Origin: JAFMDF01 sp965222705
Lineage (GTDB): Bacteria; Bacteroidota; Bacteroidia; Chitinophagales; Saprospiraceae
Direction: 5' to 3'
Assembly: GCA_965222705.1 (NCBI GenBank)
Contig: CBDCUO010000045.1
Span: forward strand, 1-64,000
Length of the DNA: 64,000 nt
Every line of letters begins with the position of its first letter. The first letter of the stretch is position 1. Of the stretch, positions 16,873 to 27,063 are shown one piece after another. The notes below the pieces were generated by a model that had not been told where the DNA came from, ran no database searches, and saw nothing but the letters and a program-made list of their open reading frames with translations. The position numbers and the translations under genes are program-made.

Positions 16873-19523
16873 AAAAGATGCCTCCACCAAGCAACTGGAT
16901 AGAACGCCTCTTATCAGCTATTTGCGACCCTTTTCTGCTAGAAGGTATATTAGGCGACTTGCAGGAGTTATATGAAGGACGATTGGCAGCTAATGGAAAA
17001 TGGAGAGCAAAGTGGAGGTATTATTGGGATGCGCTAGGTTTTATGCGTCCTTTTGCTTGGAAAAAAATAAAAATCACTATTATCAATCCGACTGCTATGT
17101 TAAAAAGTTATTTCAAATTGGCGGTTAGACATTTTACCCGTCAAAAAGTAACCTCTGCCATCAATGTATTAGGATTTACCATTGGCATTATTAGCTGTTT
17201 ACTAATTGCACTTTTTATTAAAGATGAATTGAGTTTTGATGATTTTCATCAACATAAAAACCGCATTTATCGGATGGCAATGGATATCCGACAACAAGAT
17301 GGTCAAGTAGCACAAACGGCGTTTTCTCCTGCGCCTTGGGCACCAGTTATTACAGAGGAATTTCCTGAAGTGGAGGCTTATACTCGATTTATGCGCTACC
17401 GATTACCCGTTTCCATTGCGGTCAAAGGCAGTCAAAAACAGTTTTATGAAAGGGATTTTGTTTGGGCAGATTCGGCTGTATTTTCTGTCTTTTCCTTTCC
17501 ATTAGTTGCGGGTAATCCCCAAACGGCTTTGACCCAACCCTATACGGTAGTCATCAGCGAATCGGCTGCCCAAAAATATTTTGGTAACAACAATCCACTT
17601 GGGAAAATTATTTCTTACGAAGGTCGGGAGGACTTAGCAATAACAGGAATTTTTAAAGACCTACCCGCCAATTCGCATCTAAAAGCGGAGTTTCTGGCTT
17701 CCTTTAGCAGCCTTAATAATTTCTGGGATATCATTGATAATTGGCGGATTCATTATTATTACACCTATTTCTTGCTGGAAGAAGGAAGTGCTATTGCATC
17801 AGTAGCAGAAAAAATGCCTGCTTTTATCCATCAACATTTAGGAGAGGAGGGCATGGAACGATTTATTCCGCAATTTCAGGCTTTGACAGATATTCATCTA
17901 TATTCCAAACGGGAAAACGAACTGGAAGCAGGTGGAAATGGGCAATTATTATATCTCTTTGGAGCCATTGCTTTCCTGATATTTTTAATAGCTGGTGCCA
18001 ATTATATCAACCTTGCTACGGCTAGTGCGATGAAGCGCGCTAAAGAAATTGGTATCCGTAAAGTATTGGGAAGCCAACAGGGTGCCTTGGTTTTTCAATT
18101 TTTAGGCGAATCAGTTTTTCAAATGGGTATTGCCTTACTCTTGACTATTTTGCTGACCACCCAAATTTTGCCTTATTTCAATGGATTTGTCGGGAAGAAC
18201 ATTTCAATTTTTAGTTCGGAAAATAGTTATTTGCTTTTGTTAACCTTATTGGGAATCGGACTCTTATTTGGTCTGTTAGCTGGTCTTTACCCTGCCTTTT
18301 ATCTGGCTCGGTTGCAACCCTTACAGGCACTCAAAAAATCGGTGGATGGTTCGAGTTTGAAATTGCGTTTTCGGCAACTTTTGGTCATTTTTCAATTTGC
18401 CACTTGTGCTGCTTTAATTGCGGGTACCTTAATCGTAAATGCCCAATTTGGATACCTGACCGAAAAAGATTTAGGTTTTTCCAAAGACCAAACTCTTTTG
18501 TTTCGACTAAATGGCGAGTATCTAAACCAGTCCCAAAATATTTTGACCTTTAAAAAGCAATTATTGGCAGAGCCCGGTGTGAAATCGGCGGCTATTGCCT
18601 CCCATCGAATCGTTGGTGACCAACCTTATTATGGGAGTTACCGCTTTGAAGGCATTCCAGAAATGACGGAGAATATTGGCATGGGGCGCCTACATATAGA
18701 TGCCGATTTTATTCAAACTTATGATATTCCAATGCTGGCAGGCAGAGCGTTTGAAACCAATCGAGTAACGGACACCAGTGCTTTTTTGATAAACCAAATG
18801 GCTCTGAAAAGGATAGGACTACAAAACCCAGAAGATGCACTAGGTAAATTGGTAAGTTATGAAACCAGGGGTGCCAATGGCACTTATTTGAAGCAGGGAC
18901 CCATTGTTGGCATTACCCATGATTTTCATTTTCGCTCCCTACATTTTCAGGTGGAACCCATGGTGATGGATATACAGCCTGCACGCAATCATTTTCTAGC
19001 GGTAAAATTAGAAGGACAACATATCGGACAGCACATCCAAAATTTGGAGAATCAATGGAAGCGTCTTTTTCCAGATGGACTTTTTGAATATAGTTTTTTG
19101 GATGACGTATTGGCTCAGCAATATGCCTTAGAGGAAAAAACGCAGACGCTGTTCGGTTGGTTTTCTATTATAGGCATTTTGATTGCTTGTTTGGGGCTAT
19201 TTGGTTTATCCACTTTTATTACTAGTCAACGGACCAAAGAAATTGGTGTGCGAAAGATATTAGGAGCGACACCTACTCAGATTTTAACCCTATTATCCAA
19301 AGATGTTTTACAACTAGTGGTCATAGCATTAGCAATGGGTTTGCCTCTTGCTTGGTACCTGGCAGGGCATTGGCTGGAAGGCTTCAGCTATCGCATCAAT
19401 TTGGGTATCCAGTATTTTATAGGGACGGCAATGATAGCCATTTTTATTGCCTTGTTGACCATTAGTTTGCAAGCTATGAAAACTGTTTTGTCAAATCCAA
19501 TTAAGCCTTTGCGAGTAGAATAG
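16869..19523 (+). CDS. FtsX/MacB-type ABC permease with cytoplasmic prefix domain
   Basis: An 884-residue permease with the same plan as 7551-10139. A prefix (NWIERLLSAICDPFLLEGIL, GDLQELYEGRL) is followed by a first TM (about 90-112), a periplasmic domain and an FtsX block with EIGIRKVLGS. The second half ends with EIGVRKILGA and closing helices. I placed the start at ATG 16869, inside the PadR stop, rather than 33 bp upstream. That gives a normal prefix start and a coupled ATGA overlap. There is again no ATPase gene next to it. It lies convergent to the LytTR regulator gene at 19637. Confidence 0.85.
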   Translation: MKKMPPPSNWIERLLSAICDPFLLEGILGDLQELYEGRLAANGKWRAKWRYYWDALGFMRPFAWKKIKITIINPTAMLKSYFKLAVRHFTRQKVTSAINVLGFTIGIISCLLIALFIKDELSFDDFHQHKNRIYRMAMDIRQQDGQVAQTAFSPAPWAPVITEEFPEVEAYTRFMRYRLPVSIAVKGSQKQFYERDFVWADSAVFSVFSFPLVAGNPQTALTQPYTVVISESAAQKYFGNNNPLGKIISYEGREDLAITGIFKDLPANSHLKAEFLASFSSLNNFWDIIDNWRIHYYYTYFLLEEGSAIASVAEKMPAFIHQHLGEEGMERFIPQFQALTDIHLYSKRENELEAGGNGQLLYLFGAIAFLIFLIAGANYINLATASAMKRAKEIGIRKVLGSQQGALVFQFLGESVFQMGIALLLTILLTTQILPYFNGFVGKNISIFSSENSYLLLLTLLGIGLLFGLLAGLYPAFYLARLQPLQALKKSVDGSSLKLRFRQLLVIFQFATCAALIAGTLIVNAQFGYLTEKDLGFSKDQTLLFRLNGEYLNQSQNILTFKKQLLAEPGVKSAAIASHRIVGDQPYYGSYRFEGIPEMTENIGMGRLHIDADFIQTYDIPMLAGRAFETNRVTDTSAFLINQMALKRIGLQNPEDALGKLVSYETRGANGTYLKQGPIVGITHDFHFRSLHFQVEPMVMDIQPARNHFLAVKLEGQHIGQHIQNLENQWKRLFPDGLFEYSFLDDVLAQQYALEEKTQTLFGWFSIIGILIACLGLFGLSTFITSQRTKEIGVRKILGATPTQILTLLSKDVLQLVVIALAMGLPLAWYLAGHWLEGFSYRINLGIQYFIGTAMIAIFIALLTISLQAMKTVLSNPIKPLRVE

Positions 19524-19636
19524 TGCAAAATCTATTAATAAAAAAAGTGTTTTCAACAAATACAGCCCTTAAATTTTACAAAAGGAGAATCATGCTTGTA
19601 TGAATCCAGAATGAACTTTTTTGCTAGGAAAGATGA

Positions 19637-20350
19637 TTAATTTCCTCTCTTTCCTACTCGTTTTAAAAAACCAGCTTTATAATTTCTGCTAATAGGCAAG
19701 GCTTGGTCGGCAATCTCCACATTCGTGTGGGTATAAGCTTTTAGGTGGGATAACGCAACGATAAAAGACCGATGAATGCGAATAAATTGATCCGCAGGCA
19801 ATTTTTCTTCCATATAGCTCAAACTGGAATGTACCACAATCGTAGTGCTAGTCGTGTGAATTTTTACATAATTGCCAATGCTTTCTATGTATATGATGTC
19901 GGCTAACTGTACCTTCTGCATTTTTTTATTGGCTTGAATAAAAATATAGGAAGGTTCGATGGCAGATGGAATAGAAGCAGCCACTTGAGAGATACTTTCC
20001 AATTTTATTACTTTATTCAAAGCCTTTAGAAAGCGAGGATAAGCAATAGGTTTGAGCAGATAGTCCACAATATCCAATTCATAGCCCAATAAGGCATATT
20101 CGCTATAGGCAGTCGTAAAAATCACTTTGGGGGGACGGCTTAGGGATTGAAGAAGTTCAATGCCTGTTAAATTAGGCATATTAATATCCAAAAAGAGCAA
20201 ATCCACCTTTTCTGTTTGTAGCAATTGGAATGCTTTAGAAGGGCTAGTGAAACGACCCACTAAAGTCAACGCATCCAAGCGTTGAATATAATTTTCCAGT
20301 ATATCCAAAGCAATGGGTTCATCATCTACAAGGATGGTTCGTAAACTCAT
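19637..20350 (-). CDS. LytTR-family response regulator
   Basis: A 237-residue regulator with receiver domain (1-120: VDDEP, phosphoacceptor Asp55 in LFLDINMPNLTG, Lys in LLKPI) and a C-terminal LytTR DNA-binding domain (about 135-235: IYIESIGNYVKIHT, FIRIHRSFIVAL, LPISRNYKAGFLKRV). Its start overlaps the stop of the kinase gene upstream (ATGA, 20347-20350), so the two form a coupled pair. LytTR regulators bind direct repeats near their targets; none was identified here. Confidence 0.92.
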   Translation of the reverse strand: MSLRTILVDDEPIALDILENYIQRLDALTLVGRFTSPSKAFQLLQTEKVDLLFLDINMPNLTGIELLQSLSRPPKVIFTTAYSEYALLGYELDIVDYLLKPIAYPRFLKALNKVIKLESISQVAASIPSAIEPSYIFIQANKKMQKVQLADIIYIESIGNYVKIHTTSTTIVVHSSLSYMEEKLPADQFIRIHRSFIVALSHLKAYTHTNVEIADQALPISRNYKAGFLKRVGKRGN

Positions 20351-21420
20351 GTTTTTATATTTTGGGTTAGAGGAATTTGCAACCGCACCAAATACATCCC
20401 ATTTTCTTCTAATATCTTTAAGTGATGAGCATTAGGAAATAATAAAGCCAGTCGCTTTTTCACATTTTCCAAACCAATACCACCGCCTTTTTCTAGTTTA
20501 TTTACAGAAGGAGCAATACTATTTTCTATTTTAAACGTCAAATTTGCCTCCCGAACTTCCATATCTAGGGCAATGAACGCACTATTTTCTTCTTCATCCA
20601 AGCTATGCTTAAATGCATTTTCGACAAAAGGCAGTAAGAGCATGGGCGGAAGCATCGCCCCATTGATGTTGCCCTTTTTTGAAAACTGAATGTGGAAGCG
20701 TTGACCAAAGCGCATTTTTTCCAACTCGATATAGTTTTCTAAATACGTAACTTCTTCTTGTAAGGACACCTCATCAGCTGTGGTTTTGTAAAGCATATAA
20801 CGCATTAGCTCTGCTAATTTTAAAACTAATTCGGGCGCTTTCTTAGAATTATTGAGTGTGAGTCCATATAAGGTATTCAGTGTATTGAAGAAAAAATGAG
20901 GTTGGATTTGAGATTTTAAAAATCGCAGTTCGGCATTGGTTTTTTCGTGTTGCAGTTGCGTGGCCTCCTTTTCCATCTGGTACCAATGTTGTAAAATTTT
21001 TAGTCCCGCAGCAAACACAAAAACAGAATTAGACCGTACCATTGCTCGTAGTATATTGCCAGTATCCCAAAACTCCTTATACGCGAAAGAACCATGCACG
21101 GTTTGATGATAAACATAGTAGGTCATAAAATTTTGTAGAAAGCCCACTATTAAAAACGACACCAACAAATAGCCTACAAATTGCCCATACTTCCTTTTTA
21201 ATAAAAACCGTGGCATTAAGTAATACAAACCAAAATAAACCTGCCCTGCTCTTACTGGTAAATGCACTAATTCGTAAAACAAAGAATTCCACAGCCCATC
21301 TTCATCTGCCCAAGCGATAGTAAAAAACAAAATATACGCCACCCAAAAGCCTACATGAAAGAGAACCCTGTATTTTTGATAATCAATGGATGATAGCATC
21401 ATCTGTAAGTATGGCATCAT
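20347..21420 (-). CDS. LytS-type sensor histidine kinase (His_kinase family)
   Basis: A 357-residue kinase with four hydrophobic helices in the first 145 residues (about 20-38, 55-70, 80-103, 130-142), a short coiled-coil, then the phosphoacceptor His175 in KSQIQPHFFFNTLNTLYG. The ATPase domain carries LLPFVENAFKHS and GGIGLENVKKRL. It has no separate periplasmic domain, so it probably senses within or near the membrane. It is the partner of the overlapping LytTR regulator. Confidence 0.9.
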   Translation of the reverse strand: MMPYLQMMLSSIDYQKYRVLFHVGFWVAYILFFTIAWADEDGLWNSLFYELVHLPVRAGQVYFGLYYLMPRFLLKRKYGQFVGYLLVSFLIVGFLQNFMTYYVYHQTVHGSFAYKEFWDTGNILRAMVRSNSVFVFAAGLKILQHWYQMEKEATQLQHEKTNAELRFLKSQIQPHFFFNTLNTLYGLTLNNSKKAPELVLKLAELMRYMLYKTTADEVSLQEEVTYLENYIELEKMRFGQRFHIQFSKKGNINGAMLPPMLLLPFVENAFKHSLDEEENSAFIALDMEVREANLTFKIENSIAPSVNKLEKGGGIGLENVKKRLALLFPNAHHLKILEENGMYLVRLQIPLTQNIKT

Positions 21421-21655
21421 TTATATGTATTGATTTTCCCTCAATTTCTACCCAAAACTTGAAAAAATCCATTAACTACCCAATAATTTGATGAAAGGCT
21501 ATTCTTAATGATGAATGGCTTCTACACAAAGAAACCATCTTCCCAACCTAACCCAAGTGTTATTTATCCTAGTTTTCTTGCCGTTTATGTAAAAAGAAAA
21601 TTTTGAGGCTGTTGAGTTTCTAACTTTGTTACGTCACTTAGACTGTACAAAAAAT

Positions 21656-22354
21656 ATGAACCAAAACAGCCTAAAAAACTTTACCCTTTTCGCAGCCATT
21701 TGCGGTTTGCTCACCGTCATTACCACCATCGGTATTCATTCTTCTTTGTTCGATTTGGGTAAACTCGATGCCGAACAACGCATCCTCCTTTTTCAAAACC
21801 CTACTTATTTACTCAACCGGGCTTGGGTCATTATCCATTGTTTATTGGTTTTGGTAGCGATGTGGGGCTTTCTACTGATACAGTTTAAACAATCACCGGG
21901 CTTTGTGGGATTGGGCTTTGCCTTTTTTGCCGTTTTTTCTTTTACCGAAATATTTCGACAGTTATATGCCCTGTTTTATATCAATAGTTTGAGACAACAA
22001 CATGTAGCAGCTACGGACGACGGCATCAAAGAAATGCTTCAAGCGAGCATTGATACCGGTTTATTATTCGGCTATCCCTTATTCGGAATGTTCATTCTCG
22101 CCTTTGCTTTGGGCAATCTATGCTATGGCATAAGTTTAGTCGGAGGCACAAAATGGAATCGCATTTTAGGCTATCTACTAATTATTTGGTCGCTTCATTC
22201 TTTGTTGAATTTCTTTAATGAATTTTGGCAGATAGGCCGGTTTTCTCAATTTACGGAAATGTTCAGTCTGGTCTATCAGCCATTCGTTCGCTTATTGATT
22301 GGGATATGGCTATGGCAACAATATCAACTATTTAAAGAAAAATATGAAAAATAA
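21656..22354 (+). CDS. Integral membrane protein of unknown function
   Basis: A 232-residue protein with about six to seven hydrophobic helices (near 8-27, 46-66, 72-92, 125-150, 158-178, 205-222). I chose the ATG at 21656 (MNQNSLKNF) over an upstream TTG because it gives a conventional N-terminus. It contains no motif that I can assign. It resembles DUF4386-type membrane proteins only in layout. Its 3' end overlaps the start of the MBL-fold gene by 11 bp, which implies coupled translation. Confidence 0.7.
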   Translation: MNQNSLKNFTLFAAICGLLTVITTIGIHSSLFDLGKLDAEQRILLFQNPTYLLNRAWVIIHCLLVLVAMWGFLLIQFKQSPGFVGLGFAFFAVFSFTEIFRQLYALFYINSLRQQHVAATDDGIKEMLQASIDTGLLFGYPLFGMFILAFALGNLCYGISLVGGTKWNRILGYLLIIWSLHSLLNFFNEFWQIGRFSQFTEMFSLVYQPFVRLLIGIWLWQQYQLFKEKYEK

Positions 22355-23939
22355 AATGCGATTGCAAAATTTATGGCTATTAGTATTCCTATTCGCCTGT
22401 TCTCCTCAACAGGAGTTTACTCCCAAAGTAGCTTCTTTAAAAGAATCGAACCAAAAAGCCCAAAGCCTATTGCGACAAGCACTAGACGCAATGCCCAACT
22501 GGGAAGATTATCAAAACATTGCTTGGGAAGCCAAGGGAACAATGAACCGAGGGGTTGAATTGCAAGGCATGACACCAGCATCTTTAGACCCAGGAGGATT
22601 CCAAGAATCCTTTGCGTTGGACTTTACAACTAGGCGGGTGGCTCACGAATACCGCCACGACCGCAGCGATGGCACCTATGAATGGATACGGGAAATTTAT
22701 CAAAACAAGGACGAAAAAATCATTTTAGTATTACAGGAACAGCCCGCTTTTTCGGTCTCCTTAAAATCGCCTGATTTTCCAGATGCCCAAAAGAAATTAT
22801 TGCGTCGTTTCCCCTTTTTATTATTGGAGGAGTTAGCCGATAATTCGACTACTTTACAATTGCTAGAAACCAACACTAATCAGTCTGTCCTTTCTGGCAA
22901 TTTGTCAACAGGTGAATTGATTCGCTTGCATTTTAATACAGCAGATAATACCCTCTCTGAAATTGTTTTTCTGACGGAAATGCAGCTATTGGGAGCTATT
23001 CCAATTGCTTGGCAATACAAAGATTATCGCCCTTTAGAAAATGGGCGGCTTTTTCCTTATCAATATACTGCCATAGTCGGAGGCAAACCCTTTTTAGAAA
23101 TGCAGATAGGCCAAGTGACGATAAATACGGATAATCCCCCCGCACTTTTTACGATTCCAGCCGATATAAAAGTCAATGCCCCTTTTGAAATTCCGCCTGC
23201 TGCCGACCCTAGCCGCAATGCCAAAATAGATACCATTTTACCCAATATTTATCAGGTGCGAAATCTGAGAGGCGGTTTCCATCCCCTATTTATAGAACTA
23301 GCGGATGCAGTCCTTGCGATTGACGCCCCTGCGGGCTATAAATTATTGACCGAAATTCCAGCTGGTGAATTTGCCCCTGGCAATTCGCTTTCCTGGCTCT
23401 CCGAACGTTATTTGGAATTGATAAAAACGGCTATTCCCAACAAGCCCATTCGATATGTAGTAGCCACCCACCCACATGGCGACCATATAGGCGGGCTACG
23501 AGCTTTTGTGGCAGAGGGGGCTACCGTTTTAGCCAGCCCTTCTGCCAGTACCATCGTTCCAAAAATGCTGGAGCATCCCTATGGTTTTTCTCCTGACTTT
23601 TTTAGCGAAAATCCCAAAGATTTAAAGCTAGAAATCATTGAACAAGCGCATACTATAAAGGACGGGAACACCGTCGTCAATATTATTAATGTCGGTAAAA
23701 ACCCTCATTCGGAAGATATGCTGGTCGTTCATCTACCTCGACAAAACATCCTGTTTGTCAGTGATTTATTCACGCCCATTGAACTAGCCGATTATCCCTC
23801 TCCAAGTCATGCAGCATTGGATAAATGGTTTGCTCAATGGTTGCAACAACAGGTCTTTTATACGGAACATTTACAGATTTATGCGATGCATGGAGGGGTG
23901 GTTGGGGGTAAGCGTCATTTGGAAAAGGTATTGGAATGA
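22344..23939 (+). CDS. MBL-fold metallo-hydrolase lipoprotein
   Basis: A 531-residue lipoprotein: signal with lipobox-like LLVFLFAC at the N-terminus, an alpha/beta outer-membrane-lipoprotein-like region (about 20-290), then a metallo-beta-lactamase fold in the C-terminal half. The zinc motif is HPHGDHIGG, with later ligands in NPHSEDMLVV, FVSDLF and YAMHGG. The start at 22344 overlaps the preceding membrane protein gene. The substrate is unknown; MBL hydrolases of this layout act on small esters, lactones or thioesters. It is convergent with the gene at 23983. Confidence 0.8.
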   Translation: MKNKMRLQNLWLLVFLFACSPQQEFTPKVASLKESNQKAQSLLRQALDAMPNWEDYQNIAWEAKGTMNRGVELQGMTPASLDPGGFQESFALDFTTRRVAHEYRHDRSDGTYEWIREIYQNKDEKIILVLQEQPAFSVSLKSPDFPDAQKKLLRRFPFLLLEELADNSTTLQLLETNTNQSVLSGNLSTGELIRLHFNTADNTLSEIVFLTEMQLLGAIPIAWQYKDYRPLENGRLFPYQYTAIVGGKPFLEMQIGQVTINTDNPPALFTIPADIKVNAPFEIPPAADPSRNAKIDTILPNIYQVRNLRGGFHPLFIELADAVLAIDAPAGYKLLTEIPAGEFAPGNSLSWLSERYLELIKTAIPNKPIRYVVATHPHGDHIGGLRAFVAEGATVLASPSASTIVPKMLEHPYGFSPDFFSENPKDLKLEIIEQAHTIKDGNTVVNIINVGKNPHSEDMLVVHLPRQNILFVSDLFTPIELADYPSPSHAALDKWFAQWLQQQVFYTEHLQIYAMHGGVVGGKRHLEKVLE

Positions 23940-23982
23940 GGGGATTTATACCCTTCCCTTTATTTGACCTAAAGAGAAATCC

Positions 23983-24486
23983 TTAATTAGCCTTTTTTAT
24001 ATATTTCTCCCTAAATCTTATCCTCCAAGTATGTCCATTATCTTTAGAATGTTCACTCGTTCTGATTAAAGTCGTGTCGTTTTGAGGAATAAAAGCCTGA
24101 CGGGATAATACCTTCTGCTTATTGATGACAAATGTTTTGTAGATATACCAAATACCCTTGACTTTTTTTCCTTCCCAATTCTGAAAAAGCCCATCGGTGG
24201 ACATCCAAGCAAAGTCCCACTTTCTAGTTCTGGAATCCCATGCTCTCCACGCCATAGAAAAATTTCCTCCTGCTCCCATCCAATATTCCTCATAGGCACT
24301 ATGGTATAAGGCTCGCTTGACGACAAATGTAGGCATGGATTGAAGCACACCCTCTTCTTCTTTATACCATTCCCCAACCCAAGTATCATAATAAAGGGAA
24401 TCATTTTCCTGCATATAACTTTGGGCAAAGTTGGATTGTGCCACTAGGACAACCACGAGGAGGACTAAATAGTTTTTACTTTTCAT
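23983..24486 (-). CDS. Small secreted protein of unknown function
   Basis: A 167-residue protein with signal peptide (about 1-21, ending NFAQ). The mature part has WVGEWYKEE, ALYHSAYEEYWMGAG, KWDFAWMSTDGLFQNWEGK and DNGHTWRIRFREKY. This alternation of short beta strands and tryptophans is reminiscent of DUF1579-like, lipocalin-related proteins that describe the fate of a ligand or dose. I cannot assign a function. Confidence 0.65.
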   Translation of the reverse strand: MKSKNYLVLLVVVLVAQSNFAQSYMQENDSLYYDTWVGEWYKEEEGVLQSMPTFVVKRALYHSAYEEYWMGAGGNFSMAWRAWDSRTRKWDFAWMSTDGLFQNWEGKKVKGIWYIYKTFVINKQKVLSRQAFIPQNDTTLIRTSEHSKDNGHTWRIRFREKYIKKAN

Positions 24487-24567
24487 ACGATTAGATTTTT
24501 ACAACTATCAAAGTATGCAAAAGTAAAAGCAGACAAATAGTTATGCTTCTCACTTTATAAAGTGGGA

Positions 24568-25584
24568 TTATTTTCTGACATGTTTTGCTCTATATTGGGT
24601 GGGACTGGTATTCGTAAATTTTTTGAATACCCTATTGAAAGTAGAAAGGGAGGAAAATCCACTTTCCAAAGCAATGGCAATAATTTTTCGGTCTGCTTCT
24701 TCCATCAATTTTTTCTTAGCATTCTCTATTCTTAATTGATTAACATATTCTCGAAAATTCATTTGGCCAGCCGCATTAATGACCATAGAAATAATGTGAG
24801 AAGGCGTATTGAGTTCAGTCGCAACATCGGATAACTTTATTTTATCCTTTAAATACCATTGCTCTTCTTCTAGTAATCTTTTTATCTTTTTATATAATTT
24901 GTTAATCTCCTTGGGTTGCCAATTGAGGTTTTTATACTTCGGGCTTATTTCACCAAAAATAATATTGCTTTTATTATAAAAAAGAAGAAAAGTAATTAGG
25001 TAAAGGCTTGCCAATAACAAGAGGGCAGTGACAATATAAAAAGGGAAATTGGAACAAAAGTAGAGTATATTGATTCCAATAATAAATGATACTACACCCA
25101 ATAGACCATATAACCACTTTATTTGGATGCCTGAAAGGTTAGTAGAAGGAATTGTTTGCATCAAAAATCTTATGGAGAACCCCACATATAACAAAGGGTG
25201 GAAAAGTGTTAGCCAATAAATTGCTAACCAGAATGGTTCACCAACAAACTGGCGACTGTGGAAAGCACCCAACAAAAAAAATAAAGCGGGTAGGAAATGA
25301 ATAAGCTGTTTCCAAAAAAAAGGTCTGGATAAATAAGTACGAATGTACAGCCAAACCACTGGACCAATCGCTAAAAATGCCGCATGAACTAGGTTGAAAT
25401 AGCCGTTTAGCACCACCCCAGTAGTATATGTCTGTATAACAAGTTTCCCTAGTTTAATGGCTATCAGCAGAAAAAATAAACCCAAAAAAATATTGGAAAT
25501 AAATCTTTTCCTTGTTAGGAATAAGACTCCCAAAAAAATACAGGAAGAAGCTCCTACCAGACTTAATGCTAAAATGGCGTTCAT
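24568..25584 (-). CDS. AraC-type regulator with seven-helix membrane domain
   Basis: A 338-residue protein: residues 1-210 contain about seven transmembrane helices, then a cytoplasmic linker (PKYKNLNWQPKEINKLYKKI) and a C-terminal AraC-type double HTH (about 235-338: LSDVATELNTPSHIISMVIN, IIAIALESGFSSLSTFNRVFKKF, SPTQYR). This membrane-anchored AraC architecture is common in Bacteroidota. It is divergent from the serine hydrolase pseudogene at 25651, which was probably its former target. Confidence 0.85.
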   Translation of the reverse strand: MNAILALSLVGASSCIFLGVLFLTRKRFISNIFLGLFFLLIAIKLGKLVIQTYTTGVVLNGYFNLVHAAFLAIGPVVWLYIRTYLSRPFFWKQLIHFLPALFFLLGAFHSRQFVGEPFWLAIYWLTLFHPLLYVGFSIRFLMQTIPSTNLSGIQIKWLYGLLGVVSFIIGINILYFCSNFPFYIVTALLLLASLYLITFLLFYNKSNIIFGEISPKYKNLNWQPKEINKLYKKIKRLLEEEQWYLKDKIKLSDVATELNTPSHIISMVINAAGQMNFREYVNQLRIENAKKKLMEEADRKIIAIALESGFSSLSTFNRVFKKFTNTSPTQYRAKHVRK

Positions 25585-25650
25585 GCTTTCTAGTTTTACA
25601 ACATTTCCTGATTTTTTGTGTCCTTACTACCAAGCACAAAAGAATAAAAG

Positions 25651-26974
25651 ATGAAAAAATCACAAAAAATTAGTGGCCTATTCCTAGGTTTATTATTCGC
25701 TATACTAAACTTATCTTATGGGCAGTCAAAAATTGACGATTACCTCTCTGAAATTACAAAGCTAAAATCTTTTAGTGGGACAGTACTTGTTGCTGAAAAA
25801 GGAAATATTCTCCTTCATAAAGGGTATGGATATGCAGACTATGAACAAGCTGTTCCAAATACAGCCCAATCTGTCCATCGAATAGGGTCATTGACAAAGC
25901 CAATAACCGCTATGGGAATATTGAAATTATTTAGTACGGATGATTCCCGCTCCATAAGAGATAGTATAGGCAAATATATTCCTAATCTGCCAATTGCTTG
26001 GAAACCAATAACCATTTTCCAATTATTGACGCATACTTCGGGCATCCCTAACCATTTTGGAGATTTAGAGGCAGTACCCGTAGAAAATACCTATCAAGAA
26101 CTAGAAAAGGTATTTGAAAAAGAAAAAAATAGCCCTCTGAAAAATAGCCCTGGAACAGTTTATAGTTATAATAATTTTGGTTATGTAATCCTTGGTAGAA
26201 TTATTGAAATTGTTTCTGGTGAACCGTATATAGATTATTTGAGCCAAAGCAATATTCGAACCATTAGGTATGAAGCATACCTATTATGATGACCCTCGAT
26301 TGCTCATAAAGGGACGGTCAGAAGGTTATAAATTCAAAGAAGGGCAAAGAGGTAATGATGCACTATAAGACCCAGCGGCATACTCAGCGGGAGGTCTATT
26401 ATCTACTACGGAGGATTTGTATAAATGGCATCAAGCACTGACGACAAATGTTATTTTGAATGAAAATCAGCGACAATTAATGTTTACACCTTACAAAGGA
26501 AATTACGGACTTGGGTGGCAAATCCTTCAAAAAAATGGGCGGAAAATGTATAATCATAATGGCAGTACACATGGCTATAACACTCGGATTGTATTTTATC
26601 CAACTGAAGACATTTTCATTGTCCTATTAGGAAATAATGAAGATTTGCGTTCGGCAGCTATAACTTGTGATTTGGAAGCCATACTCTTTGAAGATTCCGC
26701 TCATCTTCTTTCTTTTCCCTTTCCCTTAGAAAAAGAAAAGTTGCATCGTTTTGTGGGGGTCTATCATTCAAAATCGGGTAGGAAACGCAGTATTGAATTA
26801 AAGGATAATCGTTTATTTTATGTAAATGGAAGTTCCTTAATTGAATTAATGCCATTAGCTAGCAATTCCTTTTGCTTCAAATTATATGAAGATTATCGGT
26901 TGACCTTTTTAGACGAAAAGACTTTAGAAGTATCCGCTTGCTCCATTGACCCAGTGCTTTTTATTAAGGAATAA
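25651..26974 (+). pseudogene. Serine hydrolase (class C beta-lactamase-like) with frameshift and stop
   Basis: The first frame (25651-26289) encodes a signal peptide (ending LSYGQ) and the N-terminal half with the active-site SLTKP (SxxK) and YSYNNFGYVILG (YxN). Near 26250 the protein continues in another frame as IFEPLGMKHTYYDD; a second lesion is an in-frame TAA at 26366-26368 before DPAAYSAGG. The C-terminal part (to 26974) carries HNGSTHG in the KTG position. Both lesions should inactivate it unless the assembly is wrong. An intact relative is at 48938-50143. Confidence 0.8.
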
Positions 26975-27063
26975 AATCATAACCAGCAGGGATAGAGCTG
27001 TAGATTAAAGTAGTTTAGTCAATTTAAAGGAGAGCAACGAAAATCCTCCATAAAATAAAAATA

